This document shows, in pieces, positions 32,821-41,133 of a DNA stretch of 64,000 bases. A model generated the notes under the pieces. It worked only from the letters and a program-made list of their open reading frames with translations. It made no database searches and was not told the origin of the DNA. The translations under genes were made by a program, and so were the position numbers. The DNA is from CAWFXC01 sp963819735 (lineage in GTDB: Bacteria > Actinomycetota > Acidimicrobiia > IMCC26256 > DASPTH01), in NCBI GenBank assembly GCA_963819735.1, contig CAWFXC010000005.1, positions 248,001-312,000 of the forward strand, written 5' to 3'. How positions within the stretch are numbered: position 1 is the stretch's first letter; every line of letters begins with the position of its first letter.

Positions 32821-32865
32821 ACTCCGAAGGTGTCCGCGTGGGAGTGGTTCTCCGGCGAGGAGTGA
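32821..32865 (+). pseudogene. vestigial C-terminal tail of an AWERF-family HTH gene
   Basis: Reads TPKVSAWEWFSGEE and stop; the intact gene at 31.57 kb ends MTKQSAWERFSGED and stop. The nucleotide match is equally clear (gcgtgggag-N-g-N-ttctccggcgagga). Nothing upstream is conserved, so only the last 15 codons survive. Confidence 0.65.
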
Positions 32866-32979
32866 CCCTTGCCGCTTCGCAATTGACGACGGTAACGCGA
32901 GCCAACGAAGCGAGAGCCGAAGCTCTCTTCGCGCTCTATGGCTCGGTACGGAGTACGACTTCAGCGCAGCCAGCCCCCG

Positions 32980-34002
32980 TCACGGCAATGGCCCCGTCGC
33001 AACTGCCCAGGCGCGAATCGCATCGAGCCGCTGTCTCCAATAGTCTCCGGGCTCGATTTTAGCAACGAGTCCATGGACCTCGGTCTTGAGGGTGTCGAAC
33101 TGGTATCGGCGGTCACGATAGAGAATGCTGCTCAGGCCAACTAAGGGAATGAGGGCGTACAGCAGGTACGTCGCGAATTTCGAGATCTGTTCGTCGCCGT
33201 CTGCCATGGCGGACGCACACGTCGCAGCGAGGAGCCAAGGACGCTCCAAGCCTGTGCCATGCTCTCGTTGATATTCCGCCAACGCGACCATGGCCCCAAG
33301 GATTTCGATTTTCACCTGTCTCGTCCGCGTTGTGTCCCACTGGCCGTCAAAAGGCTCTGGGAAGTCGTTCGTCCCTATGCGGTGGACGTGGCGAAGAAAC
33401 ACCTCGGCTGCGGCGTGGTCGAGATCGTCATCGCGCAGATTAAACATCTGATCGAGAATCCTCACCGCGGTGCTTGCTGGAATCCCGCTGGCTGCCCAAC
33501 TCTGGTCCAGAACATCGAGACCGAACCGATGTTCCCCAAGCTGCATTAGTCCCTGGATCGCCCCTGTGACCTGCGGGGTGGGCGCCGCACTCCCCGTCGA
33601 TGAGAGCAGCGCCACGGCTCCGAGAACGGTGTCTACGCGGAGACGCTGGAAGTCGGCTTCCTTCAATGCGTAAGCTCGATTGGACTCGATGCGCAGTCGC
33701 TTCTCGGCTTCGACCGAAAGCGCATAGGTACGAAGATCGAACGAATGCTTGATGACGACGCCGAGGATTGCCACGGATTCGGTCATAAAGACTCCGAGCA
33801 ACGTGAGTGCAGCCGCGAATCGCTGTGCTCCCGCGTCGGACGACGGTTGATCGAACAGCCCAATGGCCCACATGATCCCCACTACTAGGAGGAATAGCGC
33901 GACACCAACGCCGATGATCACGACATAGTTCGGCTCGCTGGGCAGCGCGACTGGTTCCGCCAAAGGCCCAACATCGTTAGCAACCTGCTCCGGACGGGAC
34001 AT
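32980..34002 (-). CDS. membrane protein of unknown function
   Basis: 340 residues from ATG MSRPEQ. Two N-terminal membrane helices (VVIIGVGVALFLLVVGIMWA and FAAALTLLGVFMTESVAILG), a long cytoplasmic helical domain (YALSVEAEKRLRIESNRAYA, DQMFNLRDDDLDHAAAEVFL), and a late hydrophobic segment LLYALIPLVGLSSIL. The upstream open frame is Arg-rich and non-homologous. Resembles large unknown membrane proteins common in accessory DNA. Beside the nuclease-like gene on the same strand. Confidence 0.65.
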   Translation of the reverse strand: MSRPEQVANDVGPLAEPVALPSEPNYVVIIGVGVALFLLVVGIMWAIGLFDQPSSDAGAQRFAAALTLLGVFMTESVAILGVVIKHSFDLRTYALSVEAEKRLRIESNRAYALKEADFQRLRVDTVLGAVALLSSTGSAAPTPQVTGAIQGLMQLGEHRFGLDVLDQSWAASGIPASTAVRILDQMFNLRDDDLDHAAAEVFLRHVHRIGTNDFPEPFDGQWDTTRTRQVKIEILGAMVALAEYQREHGTGLERPWLLAATCASAMADGDEQISKFATYLLYALIPLVGLSSILYRDRRYQFDTLKTEVHGLVAKIEPGDYWRQRLDAIRAWAVATGPLP

Positions 34003-34251
34003 GACGGAAACGTAGCAACGCTTGTACTGGTAACGCTGCCGCGTCCTGCCGCGCCTCCCAAGCCTCGATCGCAGCCTCTCGGCGTCAGATCGAAGCCAGA
34101 TTGAGGCACCTCGATTGAACCACTCGGTGCGAGCAAGGACCTCCCGCACTAGCAGGACGACGGCTGCCTGAGTGCTGAGCACCAGAACTTGTCGCTCGGC
34201 GTGCCCGAGGGATCGGGGATTGGATCGCACTCTGCCTACTGCGCACTCAGT

Positions 34252-34533
34252 TCATGCGAGTCCAGCAGCAGGTGGACGCTGGGCAGTCAACGCCACGAGC
34301 AATCCCCGATGCCCCAGACTCTTCATCCGTCGCACCGAGCCCTCGGCTTCGAGATCACTGATGCCCCGTGCCACGGTTCCGCGGCCCCACCCGAGCTTGA
34401 CGGCGAGCGCCCGTTCGTTGACCCGGACCACACCGCGGCTTCGTCTCGGCAGTTCGTGTAGAGCGTCAAGGAGTTCTTGTCGGTCGAACGCCGGACGGCC
34501 TCGCTTGACGTTGGGTGCAGGAGTGATGTTCAT
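34252..34533 (-). CDS. small winged-helix regulator, paralogue of 58.5-kb gene
   Basis: 93 residues. RSRGVVRVNERALAVKLGWG followed by RGTVARGISDLEAEGSVRRM is a helix-turn-helix plus wing: ERAxAxxLGWxRxTVxRxxxDLEAEGxVRR. A paralogue at 58,494-58,781 shares LPRR-x-R...VRLNERRAAETLGWSRTTV and the SLGHxGxLVxL end. Both upstream regions share CTATCGACCGA and CCGCTATTC boxes, suggesting each regulates itself. Resembles replication/transfer control proteins of actinobacterial elements. Confidence 0.75.
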   Translation of the reverse strand: MNITPAPNVKRGRPAFDRQELLDALHELPRRSRGVVRVNERALAVKLGWGRGTVARGISDLEAEGSVRRMKSLGHRGLLVALTAQRPPAAGLA

Positions 34534-34868
34534 GACGCATCTATCGACCGAGATCGCCCGCTATTCGATCACCCGTCTGGCCGGAAGCGCCCGGCCTCAT
34601 CGGTGCCCTGAGCCAGCCGCCTCACCCGCACGAGTGCGGTGCGGCGATGGTCTGTCCGGCGATCTTGGTGCCCGTGTGCGTCGGAGCCGGTGAATTACAG
34701 AACGGCGCACCGGGCTGACGATGGGCGTACCGCGAAGAAGAAGTTCGCTCGGATAGACGGCCCGATCGCGACCGGTCTGTGATCGGACCGGCTCGCTCCA
34801 GGAGAACACCGGAACTCGGGCGTGGACGAGACCCCACGTGATACCTGCTCGCCGTTTACTGTCGGACC
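34534..34868. other. gap: regulator promoter and non-coding DNA
   Basis: 335 bases. The first 35 hold the shared boxes described for the winged-helix genes. Nothing else recognised. Confidence 0.4.
34541..34568. promoter_or_regulatory. shared box pair CTATCGACCGA ... CCGCTATTCGA
   Basis: CTATCGACCGA (34541-34551) and CCGCTATTCGA (34558-34568) just upstream of the winged-helix start. The same pair with the same order and near-equal spacing occurs upstream of its paralogue (58789-58816). Confidence 0.6.
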
Positions 34869-35362
34869 GTGTTCGTTCTAGCAGCAAGCGATGAACTCAC
34901 GGTTGCAGTCGCAATCATTGCCGTACTTGGAGTCGCGCTTGGAGCGGTTCTTACGTACATCCTTGGTGCAAAGTCCGACGCGAAGCGGTTGGCGCAGGCT
35001 CAGGCAGACGCACGCCGAGACCGGCGAACCACGGCCTACGAGGAATTCTCGAAGCGAACGAGTGGTTGGTTCCTCGACGCTGTGGGCCAAGTCGGACTCA
35101 CGGAGATCACGACCTCGCAGGCCCTGACCATTCACGCTCAGATGATGGCCGAACACGCCGATCGAATGCGTGCCGTAGACAACGCTGCACGTGGAGTGCA
35201 GTTGCACGGAAGCAGAGAGGCCTACAGGCTCGCGGCGCGTGTCATTCAGGAAATCGCGGCGCTTAACAAGTCGGGTGACCTAACCGAGCGCGCACCCTAC
35301 GACTCGGCGAGTCAGGCCTTTGTTGACCAGGTTCGCAAGGAGGTGGTACTGTTTGGTGGCCA
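34869..35362 (+). pseudogene. membrane-anchored protein gene truncated by IS481-family element
   Basis: One N-terminal helix (AVAIIAVLGVALGAVLTYIL) followed by a helical cytoplasmic domain (KSDAKRLAQAQADARRDRRT, QEIAALNKSGDLTERA, QAFVDQVRKEVVLFGG). The frame then runs into the transposon end, where it becomes out-of-frame shadow of the transposase. At least 164 residues remain. GTG start. This layout (short anchor, then coil) is common in small unknown proteins. Confidence 0.6.
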
Positions 35363-36417
35363 CGGCGATGGACTCTTTGGTTCCTTCCACAGAGCCAGAG
35401 GAGCCCATCACCGTGACCCCGAACGAGATCATCTACCACCGGCGTGTCCGTGTCATGGAACGTGCCCGTCAGACGAGCGTGTCGGAGGCGTGTCGCACGT
35501 TCGGGGTGAGCCGCACGACGTTCTATCGGTGGCAATACCGCGTCGAGGGCGGCGGGCTCGACGCGTCCATGCCGAAAAGGCGGCGGCGGCCGGCGATGCC
35601 GAACCAGACGCCGGCGTGGGTGGTCGACGAGCTGTTGGCCGAGGCGGTGGTGCGTCCCACGTTGGGTGCTCGTCGTTACGCCGACGGGTTGTGTGGACGA
35701 GGGTTTCAGATCTCGGCGAGTGGCGTGCAGAAGATTCTCGGTCGTCACGAACTGGGTCGGCGTCGTCAACGCGTCGCGGCGTTGGCGCAGCTCACTGCGG
35801 CAACCACGGGTCTGGTCGTCGATGATGCGCGGGAGGGACCGTTCGGGTTCTGTCACTTCGCCGCGCGCCCCGGTGACCTGGTCGCACTCGACAGCTTCTT
35901 CATCGGCAACCTCAAAGGCGTCGGGCCGGTCTGGCAACTCACCGCGGTCGATACCGCAACTCGCTGGGCGATCTGCGAAGTGTTCCTCGGCCCGTCGAAC
36001 GCTGAGATCGCGAAGCAGTTCATCGACCTGGTGATCCGCAAACTCCGCCGGCTCGGCGTGCGCGTCACCGGTGTACTCACCGACAACGGTCCCGAGTTCA
36101 GCGCCACGTTGCGATGCCCATCTCGTGGATCTTAAGATCACTCATCATCGGACCCCGCCTCGATCGCCGAACTACAACGCGGTGTGTGAACGATTCCAAG
36201 GCACGACGCTGCAGGAATGTTGGCGTCCCGCGTTTCACCGCCGCCGCTTCGATCGACTCGCGCAACTCCGCGCCGAGCTCGATACCTGGCTTGTCGACTA
36301 CAACACGCGTCGCTCGAATCACAGCGACTTCATGCGCGGCCGCACCCCACGCCAAGTCCTCGACGACCACCGCACCCACCGAGCATCATGAACCCCACCC
36401 ACAGAGCCCATCTGTCA
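35363..36417 (+). mobile_element. IS481-family insertion sequence
   Basis: About 1.05 kb with one transposase. Imperfect terminal inverted repeats: left gatggactctttggtt (from 35,367) against the complement of the right end gatgggctctgtgggt (to about 36,412). Exact ends and target duplication could not be fixed by eye. It interrupts the gene on its left. Confidence 0.7.
35413..36391 (+). pseudogene. IS481-family transposase, one frameshift
   Basis: N-terminal HTH (RQTSVSEACRTFGVSRTTFY) and an integrase-type DDE core: first Asp in VALDSFFIGNL, second in VLTDNGPEF, Glu in SPNYNAVCERFQG. The frame changes between DNGPEFSA and AHLVDLKITHHRTPPRSPN at about 36,110 (one extra base). Repaired length is about 325 residues. 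Either inactivating or, less likely, a programmed shift. GTG 35413 starts at TPNEIIYHRRVRV as in related transposases; ATG 35,368 is in frame but inside the terminal repeat. Confidence 0.8.
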
Positions 36418-36468
36418 CCTCGACCCGTCACCCGGAAGCTAGACGTACCCGACGACTAGTCGCGGCAA

Positions 36469-36861
36469 CTACCCGAACTCCACCACGATCGCCTGCACGG
36501 CCCGCATCCCCGGTCCGACGATCGACAGGAACTTCGCACCGTGCGGTGGTGCCGTACTGAACTCGTGCGTGCCGATGCGGTGCGATTGCGATCCGCTGGC
36601 TGCGCCTCCGGCTGGGACGTATGGCGTCCCGAGATCGTCGGTGATCTCCCAGTAGCTCGTGTTCGTGATGGGCGTACCGGGCGGCAGAAACTCGGGAAGC
36701 TGCTCGGCTGAGTGCAGGATCAGGCCGTGCTCCCAGATCTCGATGGCGGTCACGATGAGCGTGCCACCCGCGTCAAGCTCGACGGCTTGGCCGACGGCGA
36801 TCACTCGTTGGAGTCCGCCGAAGTCTTCGAGCACGGTCTGACGATAGAGCGACGGAAGCAA
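36469..36861 (-). CDS. beta-sandwich-like protein of sigma module A
   Basis: 130 residues from a TTG start. Strands VELDAGGTLIVTAIEIWEHG, NTSYWEITDDLGTPYVPAGG and SIVGPGMRAVQAIVVE, with a Gly/Ser-rich loop and HEFSTAPPHGAKFLSI, resemble an immunoglobulin-like or DUF4352-like outer-surface domain. No signal peptide is visible. It overlaps the end of the upstream membrane protein gene by 61 bases in another frame. A near copy is at 46,011-46,393. Its constant position after the sigma and membrane genes implies a role in the same system. Confidence 0.6.
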   Translation of the reverse strand: MLPSLYRQTVLEDFGGLQRVIAVGQAVELDAGGTLIVTAIEIWEHGLILHSAEQLPEFLPPGTPITNTSYWEITDDLGTPYVPAGGAASGSQSHRIGTHEFSTAPPHGAKFLSIVGPGMRAVQAIVVEFG

Positions 36862-37610
36862 TCATCACGACCGCTCCGCGCCGCGTGTGGCGCGATCGCG
36901 TCAACAGAACGGTTGTTGTGTTCCTGCCCGCGTGTTGCGGCCGGAGTCGGGGCTTCCGCTGGACTTGCGGCGTTTCCGGCGGTGTCGAGGAGTTGTGAGC
37001 CGGGAGAGCCGTACGTTTTGCTGTTCACGATCGCAGCGACAAATCGAGGCGATGTTGGATTGATCGTCAGCAGGTCCAGGGTCTTCCCGCCGCAGAAGGT
37101 GAGCCGCATCGAGTGTGCAGCGTCGGGCAGGTTGCCGAAGAGGACCGAGTTGCCCTTCAGGTCGGGTCCTACGCTGAGGAATGTCTGCTGCTGACTGAGC
37201 GATGCGCTGCCAGTGCTCGTACCGAATAGACGCCCGTCGAAGTACACGTCGGTGGTTTCAGCCTTCTGCGTGACGCAAGCCGTGTGGCCATGCGAGAGTC
37301 TGGTCGCGACCAGCAGGGTGTATCCGGGCTTGATGACCGCTAAACAGTCGGCCGGTCCGGTCGGGACCAACGCAACACCGGGCGCGTGAGCCGGAATGAT
37401 CGACGCGTCGTTTGAACTCGACCAGAGCCTGGTGGCTCCCACCACCAGTGCGATCACGACGATCGCCGCGATGGCCAAGACAAAGGCGCGGCGTGCGGTG
37501 CGCGGAGACCGAACGGTCGAGGGAGCGACAGTCCTCTTCGCTTCCTCCAATCGCACGGGTTCGGCGATCCCGTCGATGTAGTCGCGAAGTTGGGTAGCGA
37601 GGTCATTCAT
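36801..37610 (-). CDS. single-pass membrane protein coupled to sigma factor (module A)
   Basis: 269 residues. A cytoplasmic N-terminus MNDLATQLRDYIDGIAEPVR with a basic stretch before one membrane helix (AFVLAIAAIVVIALVVGATR), then an outer domain GYTLLVATRLSHGHTACVTQ ... FCGGKTLDLLTINP with one Cys pair. Its ATG overlaps the sigma stop by eight bases. By position and topology it is the likely anti-sigma factor or sensor, though no ZAS/RsbW motif is seen. Compared with copy B (235 residues) its C-terminal 45 residues continue in a different sequence. Confidence 0.65.
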   Translation of the reverse strand: MNDLATQLRDYIDGIAEPVRLEEAKRTVAPSTVRSPRTARRAFVLAIAAIVVIALVVGATRLWSSSNDASIIPAHAPGVALVPTGPADCLAVIKPGYTLLVATRLSHGHTACVTQKAETTDVYFDGRLFGTSTGSASLSQQQTFLSVGPDLKGNSVLFGNLPDAAHSMRLTFCGGKTLDLLTINPTSPRFVAAIVNSKTYGSPGSQLLDTAGNAASPAEAPTPAATRGQEHNNRSVDAIAPHAARSGRDDCFRRSIVRPCSKTSADSNE

Positions 37611-38056
37611 TGGCGTCTACCTCCAAAGCAGCGCGCAGCTTCGACATCGCTCGTTCGACATGGTTCTGCACGGTCGAGGTCGAGATGTTCAGCAGGTCGG
37701 CGACCTCGCGGTGGGTCCAGCCGTAGCCGTGCGCGAGCACCACGGAAACGCGCTGCTGTTCCGAGAGTGCTGCCAACGCGACCGGCACGGCCGGTTCAAT
37801 CCACGGCAGTCCGGCGTCACTGGGCGAAGGGAACATCACGCCCTCGGAGCGGCTTCGAGTGGGTCGTGTCTGACCGACGCGGTAGAGAAACCAGGCGAGT
37901 GGGGGTTCGATTCCGCGAACTCGGTCCCAGTGCTCCCACGCATAGGCCAGGGCCTCCGCTGTCCCTTCTCGACCCCGAGATGCACCTAACGCAGCGACGA
38001 GGGCGCGTCGAAGCTTTCGGCTCCGAGTCGGCGTAGAACTCGTCGAACTGTTCCAT
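37603..38056 (-). pseudogene. ECF/SigE-family sigma factor, module A, one frameshift
   Basis: N-terminus MEQFDEFYADSEPK then, after an extra base near 38,017, region 2 (ALAYAWEHWDRVRGIEPPLA in the other frame) and a perfect region 4: LSEQQRVSVVLAHGYGWTHR, EVADLLNISTSTVQNHVERA. Copy B lacks the extra base at this point (ttcgg here, ttgg there). As read, region 2 is lost and the protein could not bind core polymerase. Coupled to the membrane protein gene by an 8-base overlap. Confidence 0.75.
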
Positions 38057-38092
38057 CCGTGCCCCCGACAGGTTCCCTACCAGATAGAGCAA

Positions 38093-38395
38093 CGACGAGG
38101 GGAGTTACACCACAAGATTCGGGACGAACATGCGACGCTGGCAGTGACGATCAGGTGTGCGGCCCGCGTCACGTTGACGGCTGAGCGACCGCGATCACTC
38201 GTTCGAGTCCGCCGAAGTCTTCGAGCACGAGACGACGATAGTAGCGGGCGAGTCCGGCGTCGGGTGGGAGCACCTTCGAACCCCCGTGCGTGTTGACTCC
38301 GCGGCGTCCCGACCGCACGTGCCCCCGGAACTCCTTGTCGTGGCGTCAGCGATCAGGGCATTTATGCGCTCGCCATCATGTGCCGATGAGAAACT
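38093..38395. other. gap with remnant of module third gene
   Basis: Bases 38,195-38,240 match the 5' end of the beta-sandwich gene (CSKTSADSNE antisense reading shared with 36,8xx). Otherwise no gene. Confidence 0.5.
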
Positions 38396-38716
38396 GTGGG
38401 CAGTTCCCGTGGTACACAGCGACATACTCAACTCGCCGCCGTCTACATCTTGGTGTGTCTCGTTCTGTCAGTGCTCGCCTTCGTCCCGCAGGACACGAGC
38501 GAAGTCTTCTACTTCGTCCTGTTCGTTGTGATGCTGCCAGTCTCGCTCACGGCCTTCTTCATCACCTACATCGGTGGCGTGATGATCTTCGGGCCTGGCG
38601 ATCTGCCTACATGGGCGCGGATTGCTGAAGCGCTCGTATGGACGGGTCTCGCCGCAATGCAAGCGTTCGCATTCCTTGCCCTCTGTCGCATGCGCGGCAA
38701 GCAAGTCACGGCATAA
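38396..38716 (+). CDS. small three-helix membrane protein
   Basis: 106 residues from GTG. Hydrophobic helices LAAVYILVCLVLSVLAFVPQ, YFVLFVVMLPVSLTAFFITY and ALVWTGLAAMQAFAFLALCR. No family recognised. First of a row of plus-strand small membrane protein genes. The R1 intergenic repeat lies 11 bases after its stop. Confidence 0.6.
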   Translation: MGSSRGTQRHTQLAAVYILVCLVLSVLAFVPQDTSEVFYFVLFVVMLPVSLTAFFITYIGGVMIFGPGDLPTWARIAEALVWTGLAAMQAFAFLALCRMRGKQVTA

Positions 38717-38727
38717 CCACCGATCCG

Positions 38728-38752
38728 CTCGGGGCACATTCGCTGACGCTGG
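38728..38752 (+). repeat. R1 dispersed intergenic repeat, copy 1
   Basis: ctcggggcacatt followed by cgctgacgctgg. Consensus of the family: CTCGGG-N2-ACAT-N6-ACGCT-GG, usually continuing GTGGGC-AGCGG. Found only between small genes. Confidence 0.6.
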
Positions 38753-38946
38753 CGTGTCGGAGCGCAGCCGCTCTGGAAAGGGCAATCTGGAGCATCTCTG
38801 GTGCGCAACGCCTGCCTGATCGACAAACGGCTCCGGGTCATGAGTCGTCGGCCCGACGAACAAAAACGTCTGCGCTGAGCCCTAGAACGCGCCGATGAGT
38901 ATGGATGCTTCCGGTAGCGATGATCGCGGCCTCACAAACTCATGGA

Positions 38947-39160
38947 ATGAGTCTCCGTGACCTCTTCGGGTTCATCTTTGGCCTGGGCATCGTCCTCTGC
39001 GCCGGGACGGGTCTGATCTGCGCAGCAAAGGGCGACCGTGAGGGGTCCACCTTCGTCGATCCGGCCGACATCGCGTCACTGGCGCGGCTACGTCAAGACT
39101 GGGGTCGTGCTCATCGTGATCGGACTGCTCGGACTCATCGTGGTCGCGATCGTGCCCTGA
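38947..39160 (+). pseudogene. small membrane protein, frameshifted paralogue of 44.47-kb gene
   Basis: Begins MSLRDLFGFIFGLGIVLCAG then TGLICAAKGDREGS; the second helix (HWRGYVKTGVVLIVIGLLGL, IVVAIVP, stop) is one frame over, switching near 39,072. The intact paralogue at 44,467 has MRDFLNTLIGIGFVLCIGTG and GHWRAWVRIGLAMMAVGTIG. So one indel breaks this copy. Confidence 0.65.
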
Positions 39161-39187
39161 GGCTCCGTGCCATATCTGCTGATATGG

Positions 39188-39225
39188 CTCAGGTGACATT
39201 GCCAGACGCTCGGGTGGGCGAGCGG
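39188..39225 (+). repeat. R1 dispersed intergenic repeat, copy 2
   Basis: ctcaggtgacatt-gccagacgctcgggtgg-gcgagcgg, 28 bases after the preceding stop. Confidence 0.65.
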
Positions 39226-39279
39226 GGCCCCACCAGAAGCGAGCGTCATGCCTTCGTGTTGGAGTGCCGATAGGGGAGC

Positions 39280-39747
39280 ATGAGCGAGCCACGGTCGGCG
39301 GCTGACGACGAATCTGTATCCGCGCCTCTCGCTATTTTCGCTGGGACGTGGGAGGAAGCCCCCGCCGGTCCTAACGTGGGTTCGGTCCGAGGATGGCGTA
39401 CCCACGAGGTCTCGATTTTTCCGAAGCTGATCGTGGCCGAGCCGAATCGAATCGCAGCGACCTTGCGCATCCCGAGAGTTGAGTACCGCTGGCCTGCTGT
39501 CGTGCTGGAACGTCATCGCTGGCTCCGCCACGGCGACCTCCTTGTGGAGCGCGACGGTCACATTGTTCGATTGGCCTTATCGGGCACGTTCGAGCAAGCG
39601 CGTGACGTGCTGGAGCGAGCGGGATTCGAAGTCTTGGAAGTGGAGTGGTACGGGTGGTCCGAGCCCCTGTCGATTCCTCGCAGCGAAGCCCAAGGCTTCG
39701 AAGGGAAGCTTCCGCGCTGCGTGATCGCCCCGTACCACCAGCGATAG
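39280..39747 (+). CDS. protein of unknown function
   Basis: 155 residues, soluble. FPKLIVAEPNRIAATLRIPR, LRHGDLLVERDGHIVRLALS, and FEQARDVLERAGFEVLEVEW show a beta-alpha-beta fold with Trp-rich end (WYGWSEPLSIPRSEA). It resembles a PH-like or small ligand-binding fold, but no family is certain. R1 repeats flank it on both sides. Confidence 0.6.
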   Translation: MSEPRSAADDESVSAPLAIFAGTWEEAPAGPNVGSVRGWRTHEVSIFPKLIVAEPNRIAATLRIPRVEYRWPAVVLERHRWLRHGDLLVERDGHIVRLALSGTFEQARDVLERAGFEVLEVEWYGWSEPLSIPRSEAQGFEGKLPRCVIAPYHQR

Positions 39748-39770
39748 CGGCATGACTGCCGATCTGAGCC

Positions 39771-39809
39771 GTCGGGTGACATCCCTGGACGTTCGGGGTG
39801 GGCTAGCGG
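39771..39809 (+). repeat. R1 dispersed intergenic repeat, copy 3
   Basis: gtcgggtgacatccctggacgttcgg then ggtgggctagcgg. Confidence 0.65.
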
Positions 39810-39866
39810 CTCCGCACCAAACTGTCGTCTTATGGGTCTCAAGCCTTCGTCCGATGGCTGGTCGTC

Positions 39867-40241
39867 CTAGTCCGACTCATGTAGAGGACGTTGCCAGCGA
39901 TCCCACCCCAGTTTGCCAGCGCCAAGTGCGACGGCAAGTTCTGCCGCATGGGTCTCGGCGATGGCGAGGTCGTCGAACTTCTCCCGCAGGACTGGTGGAT
40001 AGGTCACGCCGAGCCCATCAGTTTGCAACACCTCGACCTGCCAGCGCTTCTGTCGGCGTAGAAACCAAAACAGGCCCGAGACGACGCTCGGGAAGAGGTT
40101 GTAGAAGCTCGCCCGCGGAACACCCGCACCCGAAGTGCGGACGACACAAAGCGCGCCGTCAGGTGCTAGAACCTCTCGCTCTCCAAGCATTGGCAGCTCT
40201 GGATTGCGCACGGCATCAGGATCGCACACGACAAAGGGCAC
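39867..40241 (-). CDS. protein of unknown function
   Basis: 124 residues from GTG. PFVVCDPDAVRNPELPMLGE, YNLFPSVVSGLFWFLRRQKR, WQVEVLQTDGLGVTYPPVLR and a final helix AETHAAELAVALGAG. Probably soluble alpha/beta. It is the only clearly minus-strand gene in the small-gene field outside the sigma modules. No family recognised. Confidence 0.6.
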   Translation of the reverse strand: MPFVVCDPDAVRNPELPMLGEREVLAPDGALCVVRTSGAGVPRASFYNLFPSVVSGLFWFLRRQKRWQVEVLQTDGLGVTYPPVLREKFDDLAIAETHAAELAVALGAGKLGWDRWQRPLHESD

Positions 40242-40372
40242 CGGTGCAGGACTGCCGTTCCGATCGGGTTACGGACATTGGGACATGTTTGGGTGCGTGA
40301 GCGAGACAACATCGGCGTGATCGGACACGATGTCGTCAAGGCTCAGCCGCGGCTCGGCCGATCCCTTCATCC

Positions 40373-40630
40373 GTGGCTCTGAACGTTTCGCTGCTTGTCG
40401 CTGCTTCGGGTGCGGGTCCGTGGCTTGGAGTCCTGATCGGACTGCTGACGGCGAGCTGTGGCGTCATTGTGTACACACAGCGCGACTGGATCGAGAGGTT
40501 TTGGCAGAGGGTCTTTCCAGCGAAGCGACCTCAGTGGTACCTGTTTTTGAAGTATGAGATTGGTCCCGTATTGCTCGTCGGTATGGGTCTGATCGTGATT
40601 GTCGGTTCGGTCGCCAAATTCTGGACGTAG
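40373..40630 (+). CDS. small two-helix membrane protein
   Basis: 85 residues from GTG: helices WLGVLIGLLTASCGVIVYTQ and IGPVLLVGMGLIVIVGSVAK with a charged loop DWIERFWQRVFPAKRP. No family recognised. Confidence 0.55.
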   Translation: MALNVSLLVAASGAGPWLGVLIGLLTASCGVIVYTQRDWIERFWQRVFPAKRPQWYLFLKYEIGPVLLVGMGLIVIVGSVAKFWT

Positions 40631-40688
40631 TACGGGGCTGCCGTCGGGGCATCATGCGCGGGGGGGTCCCGCTGCCGATACAGCGACT

Positions 40689-40946
40689 GTGGGACCATTC
40701 AAAAAAGGCTGCAGTACTTGCGGACCGCATTGCTTTCACCGGTGGTGGTGTCCCGAACTCAGGCGAACGCTCGACTTCGGATGCGTGTTTCTGCCGCTCA
40801 TGGCGTTGGTCATCTTCGCGATCTCCGGGACGCTCCGCTGGGAGTTCGCCATCTCATTGGTCGCCGTGTGCTGGCTCGCGACGATCACCATTCATGTCAC
40901 GCAGTACCGCCGTAGACAGCGACTCGGATCGAGACCGATGCCATAG
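40689..40946 (+). CDS. Cys-rich small membrane protein
   Basis: 85 residues from GTG: a Cys/His-rich N-terminus GPFKKGCSTCGPHCFHRWWC (C-x2-C-x3-C-x4-C spacing, with His) that could bind a metal, then helices FGCVFLPLMALVIFAISG and FAISLVAVCWLATITIHV and a basic end. The cluster of four cysteines in 15 residues next to the membrane is unusual. No family recognised. Confidence 0.5.
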   Translation: MGPFKKGCSTCGPHCFHRWWCPELRRTLDFGCVFLPLMALVIFAISGTLRWEFAISLVAVCWLATITIHVTQYRRRQRLGSRPMP

Positions 40947-40948
40947 CT

Positions 40949-41084
40949 TGCCTGATCGATGCTGTCGTGGGCGTTGCCTGTGTGCTCGTAGCGTCGTGCT
41001 CCGGAATGGGCCGTGGTGCCGGACGAGGCTGCTTCGGATAGCGCCCCGCCCGTCCACGCATTGGACGGCTCAGGTGCGCGGAGG
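40949..41084 (+). repeat. R2 long intergenic repeat, copy 1
   Basis: Starts tgcctgatcgatgctgtcgt and runs about 135 bases to ggctcaggtgcg. Matches 44,694-44,828 over its whole length with scattered differences. A shorter copy starts at 45,890. Confidence 0.65.
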
Positions 41085-41133
41085 CCGTGCCGATTGAACG
41101 CTGCTATGACCAGCCCTCCGACAAGATGAGCGT

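Larger units (their letters stand above)
36480..38265 (-). repeat. duplicated sigma module, copy A
   Basis: About 1.8 kb closely matching 46,013-47,780: three genes plus a leader segment that repeats the first ~50 bases of the third gene (actcg-ttcgagtccgccgaagtctt at 38,197). The leader copy suggests the module once existed in tandem. Confidence 0.7.
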
